A stretch of DNA of 64,000 bases from positions 466,851 to 530,850 of the forward strand of contig MU839845.1 of NCBI GenBank assembly GCA_030411725.1. The letters run 5' to 3'. Of this stretch, positions 1 to 13,160 are shown one piece after another. The notes beneath the pieces were generated by a model. It did no database searches, was not told where the DNA came from, and was given only the letters and a program-made list of their open reading frames with translations. Source of the DNA: Echria macrotheca. Taxonomy: Eukaryota; Ascomycota; Sordariomycetes; Sordariales; Schizotheciaceae. A program made the position numbers and the translations under genes. Within the stretch, counting starts at the first letter, position 1. Every line of letters starts with the position of its first letter.

Positions 1-3000
1 CCCGAGGATACACAGAATTATGACCAAGAAGCGTCCGAGATCCTCAGTCGCCACGAGGGTTTCTTGAAGTGGTACATGGACTTTTTGAAGGGGGAACTTC
101 TTCCGACCGCCTCCTACCAGCGTCACATTACAGCCATCAAGGCTACGCTCTTGGCCCTTAAAATAGGGAAGCATGCAGGGGCGCCTGATGAACTGGATAT
201 GGATATTATGGATATCATATCGTCTGATCCAGCTTGGACACGTCTTGTTTTGGACCTACTTCTCGACCCATTTGACGATGTTCGGGATGGCGCTTCCGCA
301 ATTTTATCACTATTTCCCAGGGAAATTGTGGAGGCTAAGTTGGATCGGGAACTCGGCTTCAATAGCCTTCTCGATGCCCTCCTGGAGTTCAACAACAAGG
401 CCAAATCGCTTGCTGATAGGACTGGCCGGGCGGATCACGGGGACGGCGCTGCTCGTTCTCAGGGTCTGATGTGTCGCTGGCTCGGTGACCAGACGGCTAG
501 AATCGATCTTGTCTTTGGCATATTGCAAATCTTGGAGGTCAAGATCCCGAGAGCCGAAGCAGATTTGGGTCACGCGGCTATCGAAAATCCTGTACATGGA
601 GATTTCGCCTCTTTAAGGTACGTTGTGGTGACTGTCAATTTTTGCTCGGGAGCGGCTGGACATGTGTTTCGGCTGCTTGCCAAATTCTCTCCTATTCTGA
701 ACACCCATACACCGGGTTCATTTCTCCCCTATTTTTTTCTTTTGCTGACAGGTGACGGGCAGCTATGTATGGCAAGTTTTGGCTACCGAAATCTACGGCG
801 AGAAACAGCTCGAGAAAATACATCAGATCTATACGCGAGTTTCTGATTGCTCAAAACGTATATGGGCTGCGGTGAGACATGTCCTCTGCGATGATTCTCC
901 CGAGGGTCACCTGCCGGAAGAGATGGAGGAGATCGAGGGGCTAGACACCAAAGATCTTTTGAGCTATAGCTTCCGGGCTGTTCATGAGTCCAGGTGAGTT
1001 TGTCTTTCAGGGGTATAGATATCCGTCACACTTACAGATCTGCGCAGCAATCTCATGCGACTGATGATCGGCACGCTTCGCCTCGAGCCCGCCCCAGGAG
1101 TGCCTTTCCCTCCGCTTGACATATTCAAAGATATCGGCTTCTTGACCTTTGAGCAGCTTGCTACGCTGAGGCACCGGGGTGCCTTTTCAACTGTTTCTCT
1201 GACCTTTACAACCTGCTGCCAGCTCACACAGCGGCTGGAGCGCACCTATGTCAGCACCGCCGGCTCAGATAACCTGCTGCGGGAATGGTACCAGGTAAGT
1301 CCCTTCCCAACTAGCTTCGTAGCGAGGGTGCTGATATCTGATTTCCAGGGGGCTCTTCAATGCATCGAAACCCAGGCTTCCACAACGCGCCGCTCGGCCG
1401 GCATCCCATCCCTTATCGCTGGAATCCTATCAGCAAACTCCCAGTCGCCATCGTTCGGTGAAGTCTTTGCCAAGCTGGAGGAAATCGGGCAGAAGCCTGC
1501 GCGCGTGACCGAGACAGACGGGTCCAACTTACCTCAGGTGCATGCACTGAACTGCCTCAGAGGGGTGTTCAGGAGTTCTCTCTTAAGCAAAAAGGCGGAA
1601 AGCTACCTGGCCTCGAACTTGCAACTGGCGTCAAACAGCTTGAAGTCGGAGGTGTAAGTGGAAACATGCTTATTTCTAGGCTGTCGACTGACGAAACTAG
1701 TTGGGCCATACGAAACTGTGGGCTGCTCCTCCTGAGAAGTCTCATCGACTGCCTCCTCGGTACAGGCGAGAGCAAGGCGACCATCGAATCCGGCTGGGAC
1801 GGACACTCAGTCCGCATATCCTACAACAAGTACCCAACCCTGCCCGGTGTCATCCTGGGCCTCCTGCAGCCTGGCGTACAGGCCGTCGACGAGGTATCAT
1901 CGTCCGCAGCTGAAGCAGTCTTCCCAGCCCTGGATATTATCAGACGCGCCGGCCCGCCCGACGAGTACCGTGAGGAGCTCCGAGTCTGTATCGAAGGGTA
2001 TCTTGGCAGCAAGATCTGGCACGTCCGCGAGATGGCTGCCAGGACGCTGTGCTCGTTCCTGCTGCAGACGGACTGGGTTGCGGAGCTCGGCGCGATGCTG
2101 GGGAGTTGCGGTGCTGAAGAGACGAATAGGCTGCACGGAGTTTTGTTGACTGCCAGGTTTATCATCGAGCGGAAACTCGACCTGACGAGTGGTACTGATT
2201 TGGGTAAGTGAGAGGTTGTGTTTATATACACCTGAGAATCAAGACTGACGAAGCCTGGAAAGAATCGGAAGCGCTCGGAATGCTCCTGTCAAGGGCTAGG
2301 GACGCAGCCATACGACAACGTTGCCCCGAAGTGCAAGCGGCATATCTGGAGATAGTCAACCTGCTGGCCGGAATCCAGTCTCCCTCTTCAATAACCAATA
2401 TCACTGAACCGCCCAGCAGCCAACAACCATCGGGTGTCCTCGACATTTCAACGCCAAAGGAGATTAGGTACTCAGCATTGCTGGATATGCAGAATGGTTT
2501 GAGGACGATTTACGATATCTCCATTACCGGGGACACAGAGAGTTTGCGGTCACACCTATTCAACGTGTTGAACTCGGATGTAAACACAGCCCACCGCATG
2601 CTCGAGTCACTGCCGACTGTGTGGCGATCTAGACAGGGGTCCTCCTCTGACAAGAGACTCGAGTTCTGCGAGATCTATGGACAAGTGTGTATCCAAGCTT
2701 CCTCTGCGCCGGAGATTCGGGCGCAGGCTCTCCTGAATCTTGGGTCATTGATGGACGAAAGCCTTCGGCAAAACGAACTGTCCTTATTGCCCGATACGCA
2801 GTTCTTGGAACACGTTTGGAACAGCCTTCAGGATGGCATCATCAATCCTGAGCTGTCCTGTGCCGCTATCAAGGCCAGCGGGACGTTTATGGCCGCGTTT
2901 CTAGCGAGAGATGCGGGCGACACGACGGCAAGAGATAAAAGACTCCGGGGCTGGGGTGCTATGGTAGCCGACTCACTGGATATTGACAACGTAGGCAACC

Positions 3001-3791
3001 ATTTCTGTCACAAAACATCCAGTGCTGCAGCTTGAACTAACATATCACGATAGGATTTTGATACGAGGTACGCTGCCGTCGCAGCGCTAGAGTCTTTCTT
3101 CGGCGGCACCAAGGTCCACGACTGGACCACATCCTACCTTCCTGCTCTATCGGCGCTCTACGACGGCCTGATCGACGACGACGACGAGATCAGAGAACGA
3201 GCGGCGGCCGCAGCCGCGGGCGTGCTAGGCTGCCACCTAGTCCCGCCAACCGCCACCGATCGGCTAGTCGGCTGGCTCGCCGAGCAGTTCCACGGCCAGG
3301 ACGAGTTCGAGAGACACGTCGTCGCCAGGATGACTGGCCAGACAACTCGTCTTGCTCTACGGCAAGATGAAGTGTTGACGCACGTCCCTGCAGAAGAGCA
3401 GCTCGTCAAGGCGCTCGACTTTGACGACTCCCTCTTCGCCACGGAGGAGCAGAACCTCTTCATCGACGAGATCAACGAGTGTATCCGGTGGCGGCGGGCT
3501 TTTGTGTATCAAACCGCGGACGGCTCATCTGTGAATCATCTGACGGAGTGGACCGAGTCGGGACTTCGATATCTCATCGGGCTGGCGCGGAAGGAGGATG
3601 GGCCGCTCGGGTGGACTTCGGACCAGCACGTCTTTGCGGCATGCGCTCGTGTTATTCTTTGTGCGGTTGCGGTAGTGGAGAGGACTCGTTCGACGGTAGT
3701 TTCTGAGCTCCTTGAGGAGTTGAAGGTTGTCGGAAGGATGGGGAGGATGCATAGGTCGTTGCTGGAGATGGCGGTCAAAGGGCCTGCGTGA
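1..3791 (+). CDS. TRM732: THADA/Trm732-family protein (DUF2428), 3' part, 5' cut by window
   Basis: Reading is open from base 1, so the start lies upstream. Best exons: 1-617, 763-993, 1048-1294, 1349-1653, 1680-2203, 2254-2990, 3054-3791, giving 1132 residues with consistent phases. The acceptor at 761-762 is chosen over 750-751 because the latter gives an immediate TGA. The early block with W-Y-M-D-F-L and A-S-Y-Q-R-H and the central R-S-A-G-I-P...L-P-Q-V-H-A-L-N-C-L segment are the DUF2428 signature of THADA / yeast Trm732; the rest is HEAT-like helices. In yeast, Trm732 partners the methyltransferase Trm7 for 2'-O-methylation of tRNA position 32; the same role here is inferred. The last exon is acidic near D-D-D-D-E. 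The acceptor at 2253 is the least certain junction. Confidence 0.88.
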
Positions 3792-3953
3792 GGTATGTAG
3801 TGCTCAGTTTGTCATGATCCAACTCACTTTGAGATACTTGCCATTGCCCCAGTGTCCTGAGATCTTTTTACTGTTGTTGATTACCCTCTTGACTCTTGAC
3901 CTTGTGTCGTGGGATTGTTGTGTTCAGGCTCAGGGGAAGGGGCTCAGGCATAT

Positions 3954-3965
3954 AACCCTAACCCT
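3954..3965. promoter_or_regulatory. telomere-like box (AACCCT)2
   Basis: Two perfect copies of the vertebrate/fungal telomere hexamer lie about 160 bp downstream of the THADA stop codon. In ascomycetes such teloboxes can bind Tbf1/TRF-like proteins in promoters; no gene start is visible nearby, so a role is unproven. The same 12-mer recurs at 19335-19346. Confidence 0.35.
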
Positions 3966-6900
3966 GAATATCAGGCAGGGGAAAACTGACGGCTCCCTCC
4001 CACACCATCCCATGTTCTTCCTCTCCTTCGAGCATGGAGACACATGCGTAGAGTAGTGTAAATCTGCAGGTTCCGAGCTCAACTTGCCCATGAATATGCA
4101 CATGCAAGCGGACCCAGTTTATGCCACTTATCCGCACCGAAAACTTGAGGAGACGGGCGGTGTGGCGTCGGCCGCGCGGATACCGACCAACCGCAAGACG
4201 GGGAGAAAACAGAAGTGGACCGCCACGTCAACGGCTGCCTCCGACCGGGAGGCACTGGAGAGACCGTGCCCCGGGATCGCCTCTTGTCAAGGAAAAAAGG
4301 GATTTGCAGCCGAGATCTGGTGACCGAGCACACAAACCCGGCTGGCTGCAAGCAAAGCAAGTCATGGGAAACAATGTCTGTGCAGAGATGCAGCGGAGCG
4401 AGCGAGCGCATTGATGATGATGCGCCGCCTCCCGACCCGAAGAAACATTCCTTGGTTCCGGCGGGCGGGCGGGGAAGCGGGTTTCGTTCTCGATCTGTTC
4501 TTTTTTCAGCTGCCGACGACGTCGACTCCCTTCCCAATGGCAACGCCGATGCCGATTAAACACTTTTCAGGTTTTTCCCCTGATGGCCGCGTCGAGCTTG
4601 TTTAAAGCAAGGCAAACCAGAGGTCCCGACTCGATGGATGCAGACGTTTCCAAGTGCTGCGCCACACCGCGATCGACCCTTCTTTTCTTGTCTTTGCCGC
4701 CGCTTGTTTCTTGTCGGGGCCCACCAGTAGAGTACCGCTCGGTTCGGCAGCTGAGAGGGAGTGTGTGGTGCACGGAGCGCTTAACCGATGGCCGACTGCC
4801 GCGGGGAGGAAACAAGGTGGTCATCCATCCCCCTTGGTACGGAATAGAGAAGGCCTACTGAGACAGGTCGGCGCGGTAGGGGGACTTGTCGTACGTTAGT
4901 TATGCCGCGGATAGCCTCTCTGCTCTTCCTCTCATCGTGCCATGGCCCTTGAGAAACACCGAATGGGCCCGTCTGCGGACGGCCGAGTCATCAAGCGCGC
5001 AAAGCATCGCAGAGACTCAGACCCAACCAGCAACAAGACGAGGACCAGCCCATTTTGCTTCAAAGTTCCCTGCCTTATCGTGGGAGCGGCAGGCCGTATG
5101 GAGCATGATGCGTCGTCCCTGATATTCGCTGCTCATCACTTCCAAGCTTTTTGTTCGTTTTCTTGGGGAGAGCAAGAAAGTGTGTGTGTCATGCGGTCGG
5201 GCAATGTTTCAAGGACGCGTCGGCGACGGAGGCGAATGCGCAGAGAGACGCGTCGTGAGCATCTCGTTGGAGGTTTCCATCTGCAGTCGCAATTGGTCTC
5301 GTCTTTGCCAAAGTCAAGTGACTTGCCCGTCACGAGATGGACGCCCGCAAGCCGTCTGCCCGTCTGCCGCTCCTGCCGAAAGGAGAGCGGCGGTTGAGGA
5401 TTCGCCTCACCTGACCGTGGAATTCGCAAAAATAGCCAGCCACAATTACCCCGCCGAAGAGCTGGGAAAAGCGGGGCTGAGACATCTCGAATTCTCGATA
5501 GCGGTGGCGTTGGGCATGTTTGCGATCCTCCAGCCACGTCCGCTCGGTGCTTTTTGCCCGTTTGCCGGTTTCTGGCAGTTGGTACTGTAAAAGTTAACGT
5601 TAGTTGCACTCCGCTCTGCCGCGCTTCCTTCACACCCCAACCCAAGAACGACACACTTTTTACAGAGCCACTAGACCGATACCTGCCGAGCTGCTATTCG
5701 TTGCTATTCTCGAGCGAACCGGGAAAGCAGTTCTTACAGCCCGTTTGACGGCTGCAACGCACTCAAACCCGCGCATTCTGAGTCATCCTCCAGATTGACC
5801 GCTTCACCGCACCACCCAGACGGTGCCGATAGTGGTAGACGATGGCCTCATCCACTCGGAGCGATGTCGGGGACGCAATATCCAGGCCATCCCGCGTCGT
5901 CGGGAATCATTTCAACGACACATGAGCAGCGATAGCCAGCTCTTGGTACCATGGACCTTCACGCTCCGGATTGGCCCGACGAACTGACGATGCCAGATTG
6001 CCAAACAGTCCCCAAACAAGCTGGTGCCAGGCACGCCTTCCCGTCCGCCTCGGGACTTCCAATGACGGCGTGCAAGACGCGACAGCTCTCGACGAGACGC
6101 GACGGCACTCACCCCCCCTCTCCGGACTCTAGCGCAAGCCCCATGACTTGACAGACATGCTTTCTACGATAAGCCTTCTGCTGCCAGTCTGGCCTTTTGC
6201 ACTCATCCTCCACTGAGATCGAGATTTCCCCTTTGGGCTCGATCCACAGGGCCCTCTGACCTTTGGGCCCATGAAGCTGCGACCCGAGTTGGATCGAGGG
6301 GGGCCCTTCCAGCCTTTTCGGTGCCACCCATTTGTCGACGTCTGGATTTTCTGGCCAATCAGATGCATGTTTACGGCCTTTCTCAAAATGGAGGCCCGAG
6401 AGGCGTTCAGCCCGGCAGCCAATGAGGCTCAAAAGCAGGGGTCTGACTTCACACACCTTTTTGCTCACCTTCCGCACTAGTTTGGAGTGCCTGGCATGTC
6501 GTCCGGCTCGTCCAGACACGAGCCCGTCTACGGCCTGGCGTTGGCTACGCAAAATATGGGCTTACCCTGCTCTCCATGCGCTCCTCCCCCTTCCTCGCCC
6601 GTTGCCGTTGGGACGCCCGCTCGGCTTCCCACACCCGTCAGTCAGCTCATCCTTGCGGGATCGTGGTTCCCCTTCCGACTTCCCATATGCCTGGCCCCTG
6701 AACCTAGCATCGTCGTCGGCCTGGCTAAGACATCAGGGCGAGCCTTATTCGTCGTTGCCGTCGTGCTACCCCCCGGCCTGGCCCTTCTTCCCCACGACTA
6801 GGCCCTGTTAGGGCAGTGCTCCCGGCCAGGTCCATGCAGGAGATCTCTTTCGGACGTTGGACCGGCTGCCGGTTCCAGACCCGTGGCGTTTGGGACGTGG

Positions 6901-9058
6901 AAGCGAGCCCGGTCGACGACGGGACGCTCAGAGCATCATCAGCAGAGGAGGGTGGGGTGCAGGCTCGAAGAGACGGGGACAGCCTGTGGCCCTGGCCACT
7001 GAGAAGGACGGGAAGGGTGAGGGTAGTTCAGCAGCGCGCTTGTTCGTTTCAAGTTGGCTTGCTGAGGGACATCGCTTCTTGCGTCTCTTAGACGCAGCGA
7101 GACGACGGTGTGGGCATCCTAATCTCACCACCCACTTGCAGCCGATTTGACGAGCGCTCTAGGTCCTGGTACAGTACTTGAGGCCCTGTCTGCTAATTTG
7201 AGGTCATCATACACACGCCTCCACGCTCATAAGTCCAACATGTTTCAGCCGTCGAGAGGCAGATTATCACTGGTAGGCCAATGTCGGCGTAATCTTGGCC
7301 TGGGACCATGGCTTTTGGTGCGGACCCGTTCAATCTTGACCATGACGAATGGCGCCCGCAGTCTTGCCGGGCGAGCTGATGACCTCGAGCGAGCGAGCCT
7401 TGGTCTGACCGATGGCCATGGTGTGCGCGGGAGGTCTGGCGATGGATGCATGCGCGCACAAATTAGTAGCCCAGGCCCGTCGTATTGTTAGGAGACAGCA
7501 TCTCATTTATCTTGCATCTGTCGAGAGCGATGAGGCCATCCGGACCATCCTTCCGGGTATGTAGCCTGAGCTTCCGCGAGCACCCGCGATGGGCTCTCTG
7601 CTTTCTGATATCTGACGTTTTGGGCGGCCCACAGCTCGCCACGAGCCGGTCGCAGGAAGGGGTCATGGTTATAGAGCAGCTCCCACACCACACCCATTCC
7701 CGGCCTCGTCGGCAGCCGCCCTAGCCTGCGAGCTGCGAGGGAAACGTCTGGCTGTTAATCTACGACTGCATAACATTGGGCGACGAGATAGCCGTGTCTC
7801 TTCGTGTTTACACATTGCCATGAGCTCAACAAAAAAGGGCCTGACACCCCTCTGGTCGCATCACAAAGGGCCTTTGGCGGCGGCATTTGCATCGGCGACG
7901 TATCGGGGCATCATCCTGTTGACGACCTACAGATAATCATCACAACTCACAAAACGTCGGGATTGACTGAGCAGCTCCGACTCCGGCCGCGGCCGGTGAT
8001 AGTTCCTGGCCCAACTGGGCACCCGTAATATCCGAGGAGTTGAAGACTACGAAGTTGCATCATGCCGCCCTGGCTTTGATACTTTCCTAAACTAGCAGCC
8101 ATCTACCGAACGACCGACATTGAGGGCAGCGCCGGGGGCCGTAGTTTTGCGCGAGCAATCTCCCTGATCCCGGACGCATCATAGGGCTGTTGTCTCGCGC
8201 TGGCCGATGCGGAGCTTGGGGCTGCAACTGTTCGCTGAGCGGCCGGGGCGGGAAGCTAGGGCGGTCATTTTGAAGGTTGAAGGTCTTTTCGCAGCAGCAC
8301 CAGGCGGGGCCGGCGGGGGAGGGCGTTGACGGCTGGCCTGGCTTGGCGCACAACGGGAAAACAGGGCAGGTGGGCTGGTGGGCTGGCTGGTGGTGGGGTA
8401 CGGCGGTACCAGTACAGAGACGGGCTGTGGCGCTGCACTGGCCACATCTGCAGCTTTCAGCTCGGGTCGCATGCAGCGACGAGCCTGTCCGCCTTGATTC
8501 GCCTCTTCACCGTCGGATTTTTTGTCATTCACGATTGTGCATATGCAGGTCGCTGCACAGCCCGCTACAGGTACAGTGACTGCGGGCTGCTCCCTCGCAG
8601 AGCCGTCGCGGTCTCGTCCGACGCTACCTATACGATTCGTCTCTGCCGTGGCTGCGGTCGACTAACTAGGCTCACGTCCCGGGAGTCGAGATGGACAGAC
8701 TTCCATGCTGCTGATGGCGCCGAGGAGGGTGCCACCCGCAGAGCATTGGCTCGACCAGGACCAGGGCGAAGAAGGAAAAAAGAAAGCATGGAAGTCTGGA
8801 GCAGGAATCTTCCGACTTCGTCATATCAGGACCTGGCAGAGGACCTCTCGTCGCACCTCTCAGCCTGCGCCGATGGTAGAGTATTGCCCACCACCCTCTT
8901 TTCTGCTTGGTGAGTAAGGGAGTGAGTGTCATGCGAGATTTGTGCTCTCTCTCTTGTTCGGCCTCTTCGCCGCCGAGAGCGGCCATCGGCGCAGCTGCAG
9001 CAGTCTGCAGCTCGCAGGCGGGTCCGCACCGCTGCTCGCCCTCGGTATCTCCTCTGAT

Positions 9059-9074
9059 GCTGCTGCTGCTGCTA
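9059..9074. repeat. (CTG)5 microsatellite
   Basis: Short perfect trinucleotide run in the upstream region of the gene at 9423, followed by TAG. Simple repeat, no function assigned. Confidence 0.8.
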
Positions 9075-9422
9075 GACTCGGCCAGCCAGCCAGCCCCCCC
9101 TGCTACTTTTCTCTAGAGTACGGCACATCGACACCACCCCTCCTCCCCCCTCCTTGGCCGGGGCGGTGGCCGGCACGGCTATAACACCCCACAACCCTCG
9201 CACCAGTCTTTACGAGATGCTCACCCTCCCTCTTCTTCCTCACGAGTCCTCGTCCACCGTTCTCTTCTTCTCATTTGCGGTTGCTGGCGTGCACGCTAAT
9301 TCCCTAGTCTTGGGACCGTCCAGCTCCGTCACCTTGCTCACCTTGTTTCTTATTACTATTCGTTTCCCACCTTCCCCCCTCCCCAGTTTTCTTTGTGCGC
9401 CCTACCAGACATCCATCCCATA

Positions 9423-10454
9423 ATGCCTGTCCAACTATTACCAGCCTCGGCTGCCGCCTTTGCGCCCCGCGCCTCCTCGGTCAACGTCGTACTGGGCTCC
9501 AAGGTCGAGCCATGGCTGACGCAAACACTCAAGCGTATCAACCGCATCAAGCGTCCCCTCAACAGCGTGCCTCAACACCAGCGATGCCTCACCGAGACGC
9601 TGTCGTCGTCCAACGCCATCTGGACGCTGGCGTCGCTGATGCTCTCCAAGGCGCCCGAGACGGAGCTCCGGAAGGATTCGAACCCGCTTGTCGAGGCCCT
9701 CTTCAACTACCAGGTCATCCATCTTGAGGCTTACATCGTCCATGTCGACATGGTGCTGCGCAACGAGGTCGCCTACAAGCTGACGCCCGACACGATCGAG
9801 TCGCTGATCGAGTACCACAAGGACATCCACTGCGTCAACGCCAAGGCCAACACGTACGACTGGTCCGAGAAGGACCAGCAATGCAAGAAGCTGCACGAAG
9901 ACTTTGTCCAGGCCATCAACAAGTTCGTCTTCCGGACCCACGTCTCGGCCCTGGAAGGCCTGGAGGAGGATGGAGCTGGGGAGCTGCTGAGCGGGAAGAG
10001 TGACGAGGTGAAGACCAACGTCATGGCTCTGTTCAAGCCCCTTCTGCCCCCGCCGCCGAGGATCATCGATGTCGTCCGCCAACCGCCCCTGCTCCCGAGC
10101 TCGCCGGCCGCCCAGAGTATGTGGACGCAAGCGCCGACCCCGGTATCGCTGCCGGCGCCCGTCGAGTCGTGGAGGGTTCTGCCGTCGAGCCCCAGCGTGG
10201 CATCCACATCGGCCGACTCGGGCAATTCGTCCATCTGGGCCAACATCGGCATGAGCGAGGTCCAGATCCCGTCGCCGCCGCCCGCCTTCAGCCAGCCTTA
10301 TTCCTCGGCCGGTCTGTTCTACGGCTCGCCCGTCGTGACGTCGCCCATCCCGCATCTGCCGCTGCCTAGCATGCTCGCGCCGCAGTGTGGAGTCAGCGTA
10401 GGCTACAACTCCTTTGGATGGGACCGGTATCAAGAATACACGACCACCATGTGA
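9423..10454 (+). CDS. Conserved-looking hypothetical protein, single exon, 343 aa
   Basis: Start is the ATG at 9423 with A at -3; the frame stays open upstream only through a GTG. Residues 1-200 look like a folded, mainly helical domain, with a leading alanine-rich stretch and a regular leucine/isoleucine pattern. From about residue 210 the chain becomes proline/serine-rich and low-complexity, ending near Y-T-T-T-M. No signal peptide, membrane segment or known motif is evident, and I do not recognise the family. Codons strongly prefer C/G at third positions, supporting real coding. It sits alone between two gene-free stretches of 5.6 and 6.2 kb, which in filamentous fungi often flank developmentally or environmentally regulated genes; this is inference. 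A long antisense frame overlaps it and is a GC-driven shadow. Confidence 0.72.
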   Translation: MPVQLLPASAAAFAPRASSVNVVLGSKVEPWLTQTLKRINRIKRPLNSVPQHQRCLTETLSSSNAIWTLASLMLSKAPETELRKDSNPLVEALFNYQVIHLEAYIVHVDMVLRNEVAYKLTPDTIESLIEYHKDIHCVNAKANTYDWSEKDQQCKKLHEDFVQAINKFVFRTHVSALEGLEEDGAGELLSGKSDEVKTNVMALFKPLLPPPPRIIDVVRQPPLLPSSPAAQSMWTQAPTPVSLPAPVESWRVLPSSPSVASTSADSGNSSIWANIGMSEVQIPSPPPAFSQPYSSAGLFYGSPVVTSPIPHLPLPSMLAPQCGVSVGYNSFGWDRYQEYTTTM

Positions 10455-11741
10455 CAACCATCGATCACTGCGTTTGACCACACAGTTATCCGATGAGCGC
10501 GTCCCGGCGCCACAGGGCTGGCCTTTTCCGTCTTTAGCGGGCGATATCATCCACGGCATTTCGGCGTTTTTGCATTGGGCTTGGAGCGACTCGAATCATC
10601 CGCATACCCTACTTCGGCGTACATAATCCTTTTTATTTGGTTTATTTCCTTTGTCTCTTAGCGAGCGTTTGCTTTTGGGTTATGGATGGATATCACCGCT
10701 ACGTACCGCGAGTTCGGTCACAAGCTTTCTCCTATAGGCCTCATCACGGCTGGGACCTGGGGCGGGCATGTTGATTGCATTTTCAGCGTGGGGACGGAAT
10801 ACAGGCGGCCCTTTTTCTTTTTTATCTCTCTACTACAAGAGGAGACGCAGCAATGCACCCCCGCTCGGCAGAGATCCGAGACAGAATTCGGTTCTTGTTT
10901 TCCCTTTTGCCCTTTATACTCCTTGGAAAAAAAACGACACGGAGGCTGGATTGGAAAGATACCCCATTTGCGATTTTCTGTTGGACATTGTCCACACACC
11001 ACGCGACACTCGCTTCGACAATCACTATTTCCCTTCGACCTTGGTTTTTTTTTTCCTCCTTGTCTCATGGATGACGTTTACGGCCTTTAATGACGGATAT
11101 ACCCCGGGTTGCGACGTCTTTTACGAAACGGTTAATCTCTCGACTTGATGTCGGACGACACAAAACTGCTCGGAAAACACGGCGGGGCCTGGGACGGGGG
11201 ATATTCGCTCACCCGGGAACACTGTTGGGACCGGTCCCGGCATGTTTTTATGTGTGGGAGGGGCCGGTTTTACATGCATCTAGCCTGATCGCATATCTGG
11301 GATACTGTGATGAAGGGCAGACACTGGTTGTCGACAAGGAAAGGGACCAAGGATCTGTGTTTCGCCCTTGAACACAGAGGGACTCGAAGCGGGGTGGACA
11401 TTGTCACACGGAAAAGCTACTGGGCGTCAAGACCGTGGGTGGTTATTGCTGAGCAGTTTATCCATTGGTCGAGTCGCTTTCTCTTTTGTTTCTCTTCGTG
11501 AACTTGGTTTGAGGAGTCAAATCCCCTCGGTGGTGGATGTCTGTTCTCCCTCCGGGGATCTAGGACGAGATTACCGTTGCGGCGGCCACACACGGATTTC
11601 TGCCAGTCAGAGTGGTGTGTGGTTTTGTTATCCGCAGTTCGGGTCAAGGTTTTCTGGGTTTTTCGGGGAAGGGGCAGCAGATGTGTTGCTATCGAGGGAG
11701 GCCAAGTTTGGTGAGGGAGAGACGAAATGAGAGAGCGGCGA

Positions 11742-11755
11742 CGCGCGCGCGCGCG
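11742..11755. repeat. (CG)7 alternating tract
   Basis: Seven perfect CG dinucleotides, the sequence type that most easily adopts Z-DNA. It is in gene-free DNA; no function assigned. Confidence 0.85.
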
Positions 11756-12608
11756 GATCATCTCACCGCAAAGCCGAGCGGACCTTTTCTCTCTCTGTGA
11801 GGGAGGAGAGGTTTTTGCTCACAAAAAGGCATGAGATGCTGGTATAATGGGGGCTTGTATCAGGTTTTCTGCTGTCCTGGTTGGCAGTAGAGTGAGTGAC
11901 CTGGTGAGGAAATAACAAAATTGTTATCTCTCTCTGCTCGCGTTTTCTTTTAGGATTTATTATAGTAATTAATACGTTAAAAACGATATTGTGGGTGTGT
12001 ATATGTGAATTTGTCAAGAAAGGGGCATGGTGGTTACGATGTTGGGCATTTGGACTTGTCGGTGCACACTCTGGTGGAGACAGGAGGGGTTTGCAGAGGA
12101 TGGTGTGCTACAGATTGACAGTTTAGACGCTGCATGTAACCTTGGACAGATGCCGGGTGGGTACGGGGATGCACGATGCAGGCTAGGTGGTGATGGGCGG
12201 CTAGCAAGTAGTTGAACTGCGGGGAGGTGGGATGTGAGGAGAAGGGTTGAGGAGAGATATGGGATGATTGTATGGGTGATGACGGGATACTGCCCAAGAA
12301 AGATGAGGTGAGATCGGTGAAAGTGGTAGGTACTAGACCTAGCTAGGTAGCGGGAAGAGGAGTGGAAGAGTAGAGTATGATGTGAGGGTAAAAGGGGGAA
12401 TGCATTAATGGGTTCCTGGGCATCCCACGTGTAAGAAGTATTGGACAGCACAAACTTTTTTTCTTCTTCTTTTTCTTGTGTGGTTATTTGCTCCCTTGGG
12501 TGTTTAGGACTTGTCGATGGGGTGGGTATCTACGGGTACCTTACCTCATGTACAAGTCGAATGGGGTTATTCTCTGTCGATACGTGATATTTTCTCTCAA
12601 GTCACGGT

Positions 12609-12641
12609 TGTGTGTCTGTGTGTGTGAGAGAGAGAGAGAGA
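12609..12641. repeat. TG-rich tract followed by (AG)n
   Basis: Compound dinucleotide microsatellite, a TG-rich stretch running directly into six AG repeats. Gene-free surroundings. Confidence 0.8.
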
Positions 12642-13122
12642 CTGGCTAGGCAAGCATATGGACTTTTGTTAGATGTTTCTGTCTGTCTGTTGCGTTGTGG
12701 TTATGTTTTTTTTTCGTCACTTTTTCGAATTTTGTTTTTGGGAACATCTACGAGTTTATCTTTTATCTATAACTACACCGCGAGCGGTGCACGGGAGGGG
12801 GCAGGCTAATAGTTCTAAGGGTTGGAAAAGTCAAGTGAGAACGTAACTAAGTAAGCCACACTCACTCTCTTTACAGATGTTCCCGTTGGCGTGGATGCAT
12901 ATCCCAGATTCTGGTGGTTGTTGTCATCAGAAGCACAGGAAAGAAACACGAGCGCTCAGACAAAAATCGTCAGTGCAGTTAGTTAGTGGCTGTTCCCAAA
13001 CATCCCGTGACCCCGTGATCCAGTGATCCCATGTCCATGGGCATGAATAGGATCCTCAACGGCGATCCCGTTCCCTCGGTACAGCGTACGGCACAAAAAG
13101 TCCTTGCGTTTGCGTTTGCGGC

Positions 13123-13160
13123 AGGGCTGGGCTGAGTCGGCTGGGCTGGGCTGGGCTTGG
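13123..13160. repeat. GCTGG pentamer minisatellite
   Basis: Several imperfect head-to-tail GGGCT/GCTGG units, preceded by a GCGTTT tandem at about 13104-13118. G-rich on the plus strand. Confidence 0.7.

Larger units (their letters stand above)
3792..9422. other. 5.6-kb interval without a convincing gene
   Basis: No frame here gives a recognisable domain or a plausible spliced model. It holds the 3' end of the THADA gene, a telomere-like (AACCCT)2 at 3954-3965, a CTG run near 9059-9074 and, close to the next start, a long pyrimidine-rich stretch (about 9190-9390) typical of fungal promoters. The large size suggests an extended regulatory region for the gene at 9423, which is inference. Confidence 0.6.

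Noticed and set aside
9671..9690. GGATTCGAACCCGC, resembling a tRNA T-arm on the minus strand
   Set aside because: No matching acceptor, D or anticodon arms nearby, and it lies inside a coding exon.
9438..10559. 373-codon minus-strand frame
   Set aside because: It lies opposite the real plus-strand gene with strong third-position GC bias, and its own product is a D/V/R/G-rich low-quality sequence typical of shadow frames.
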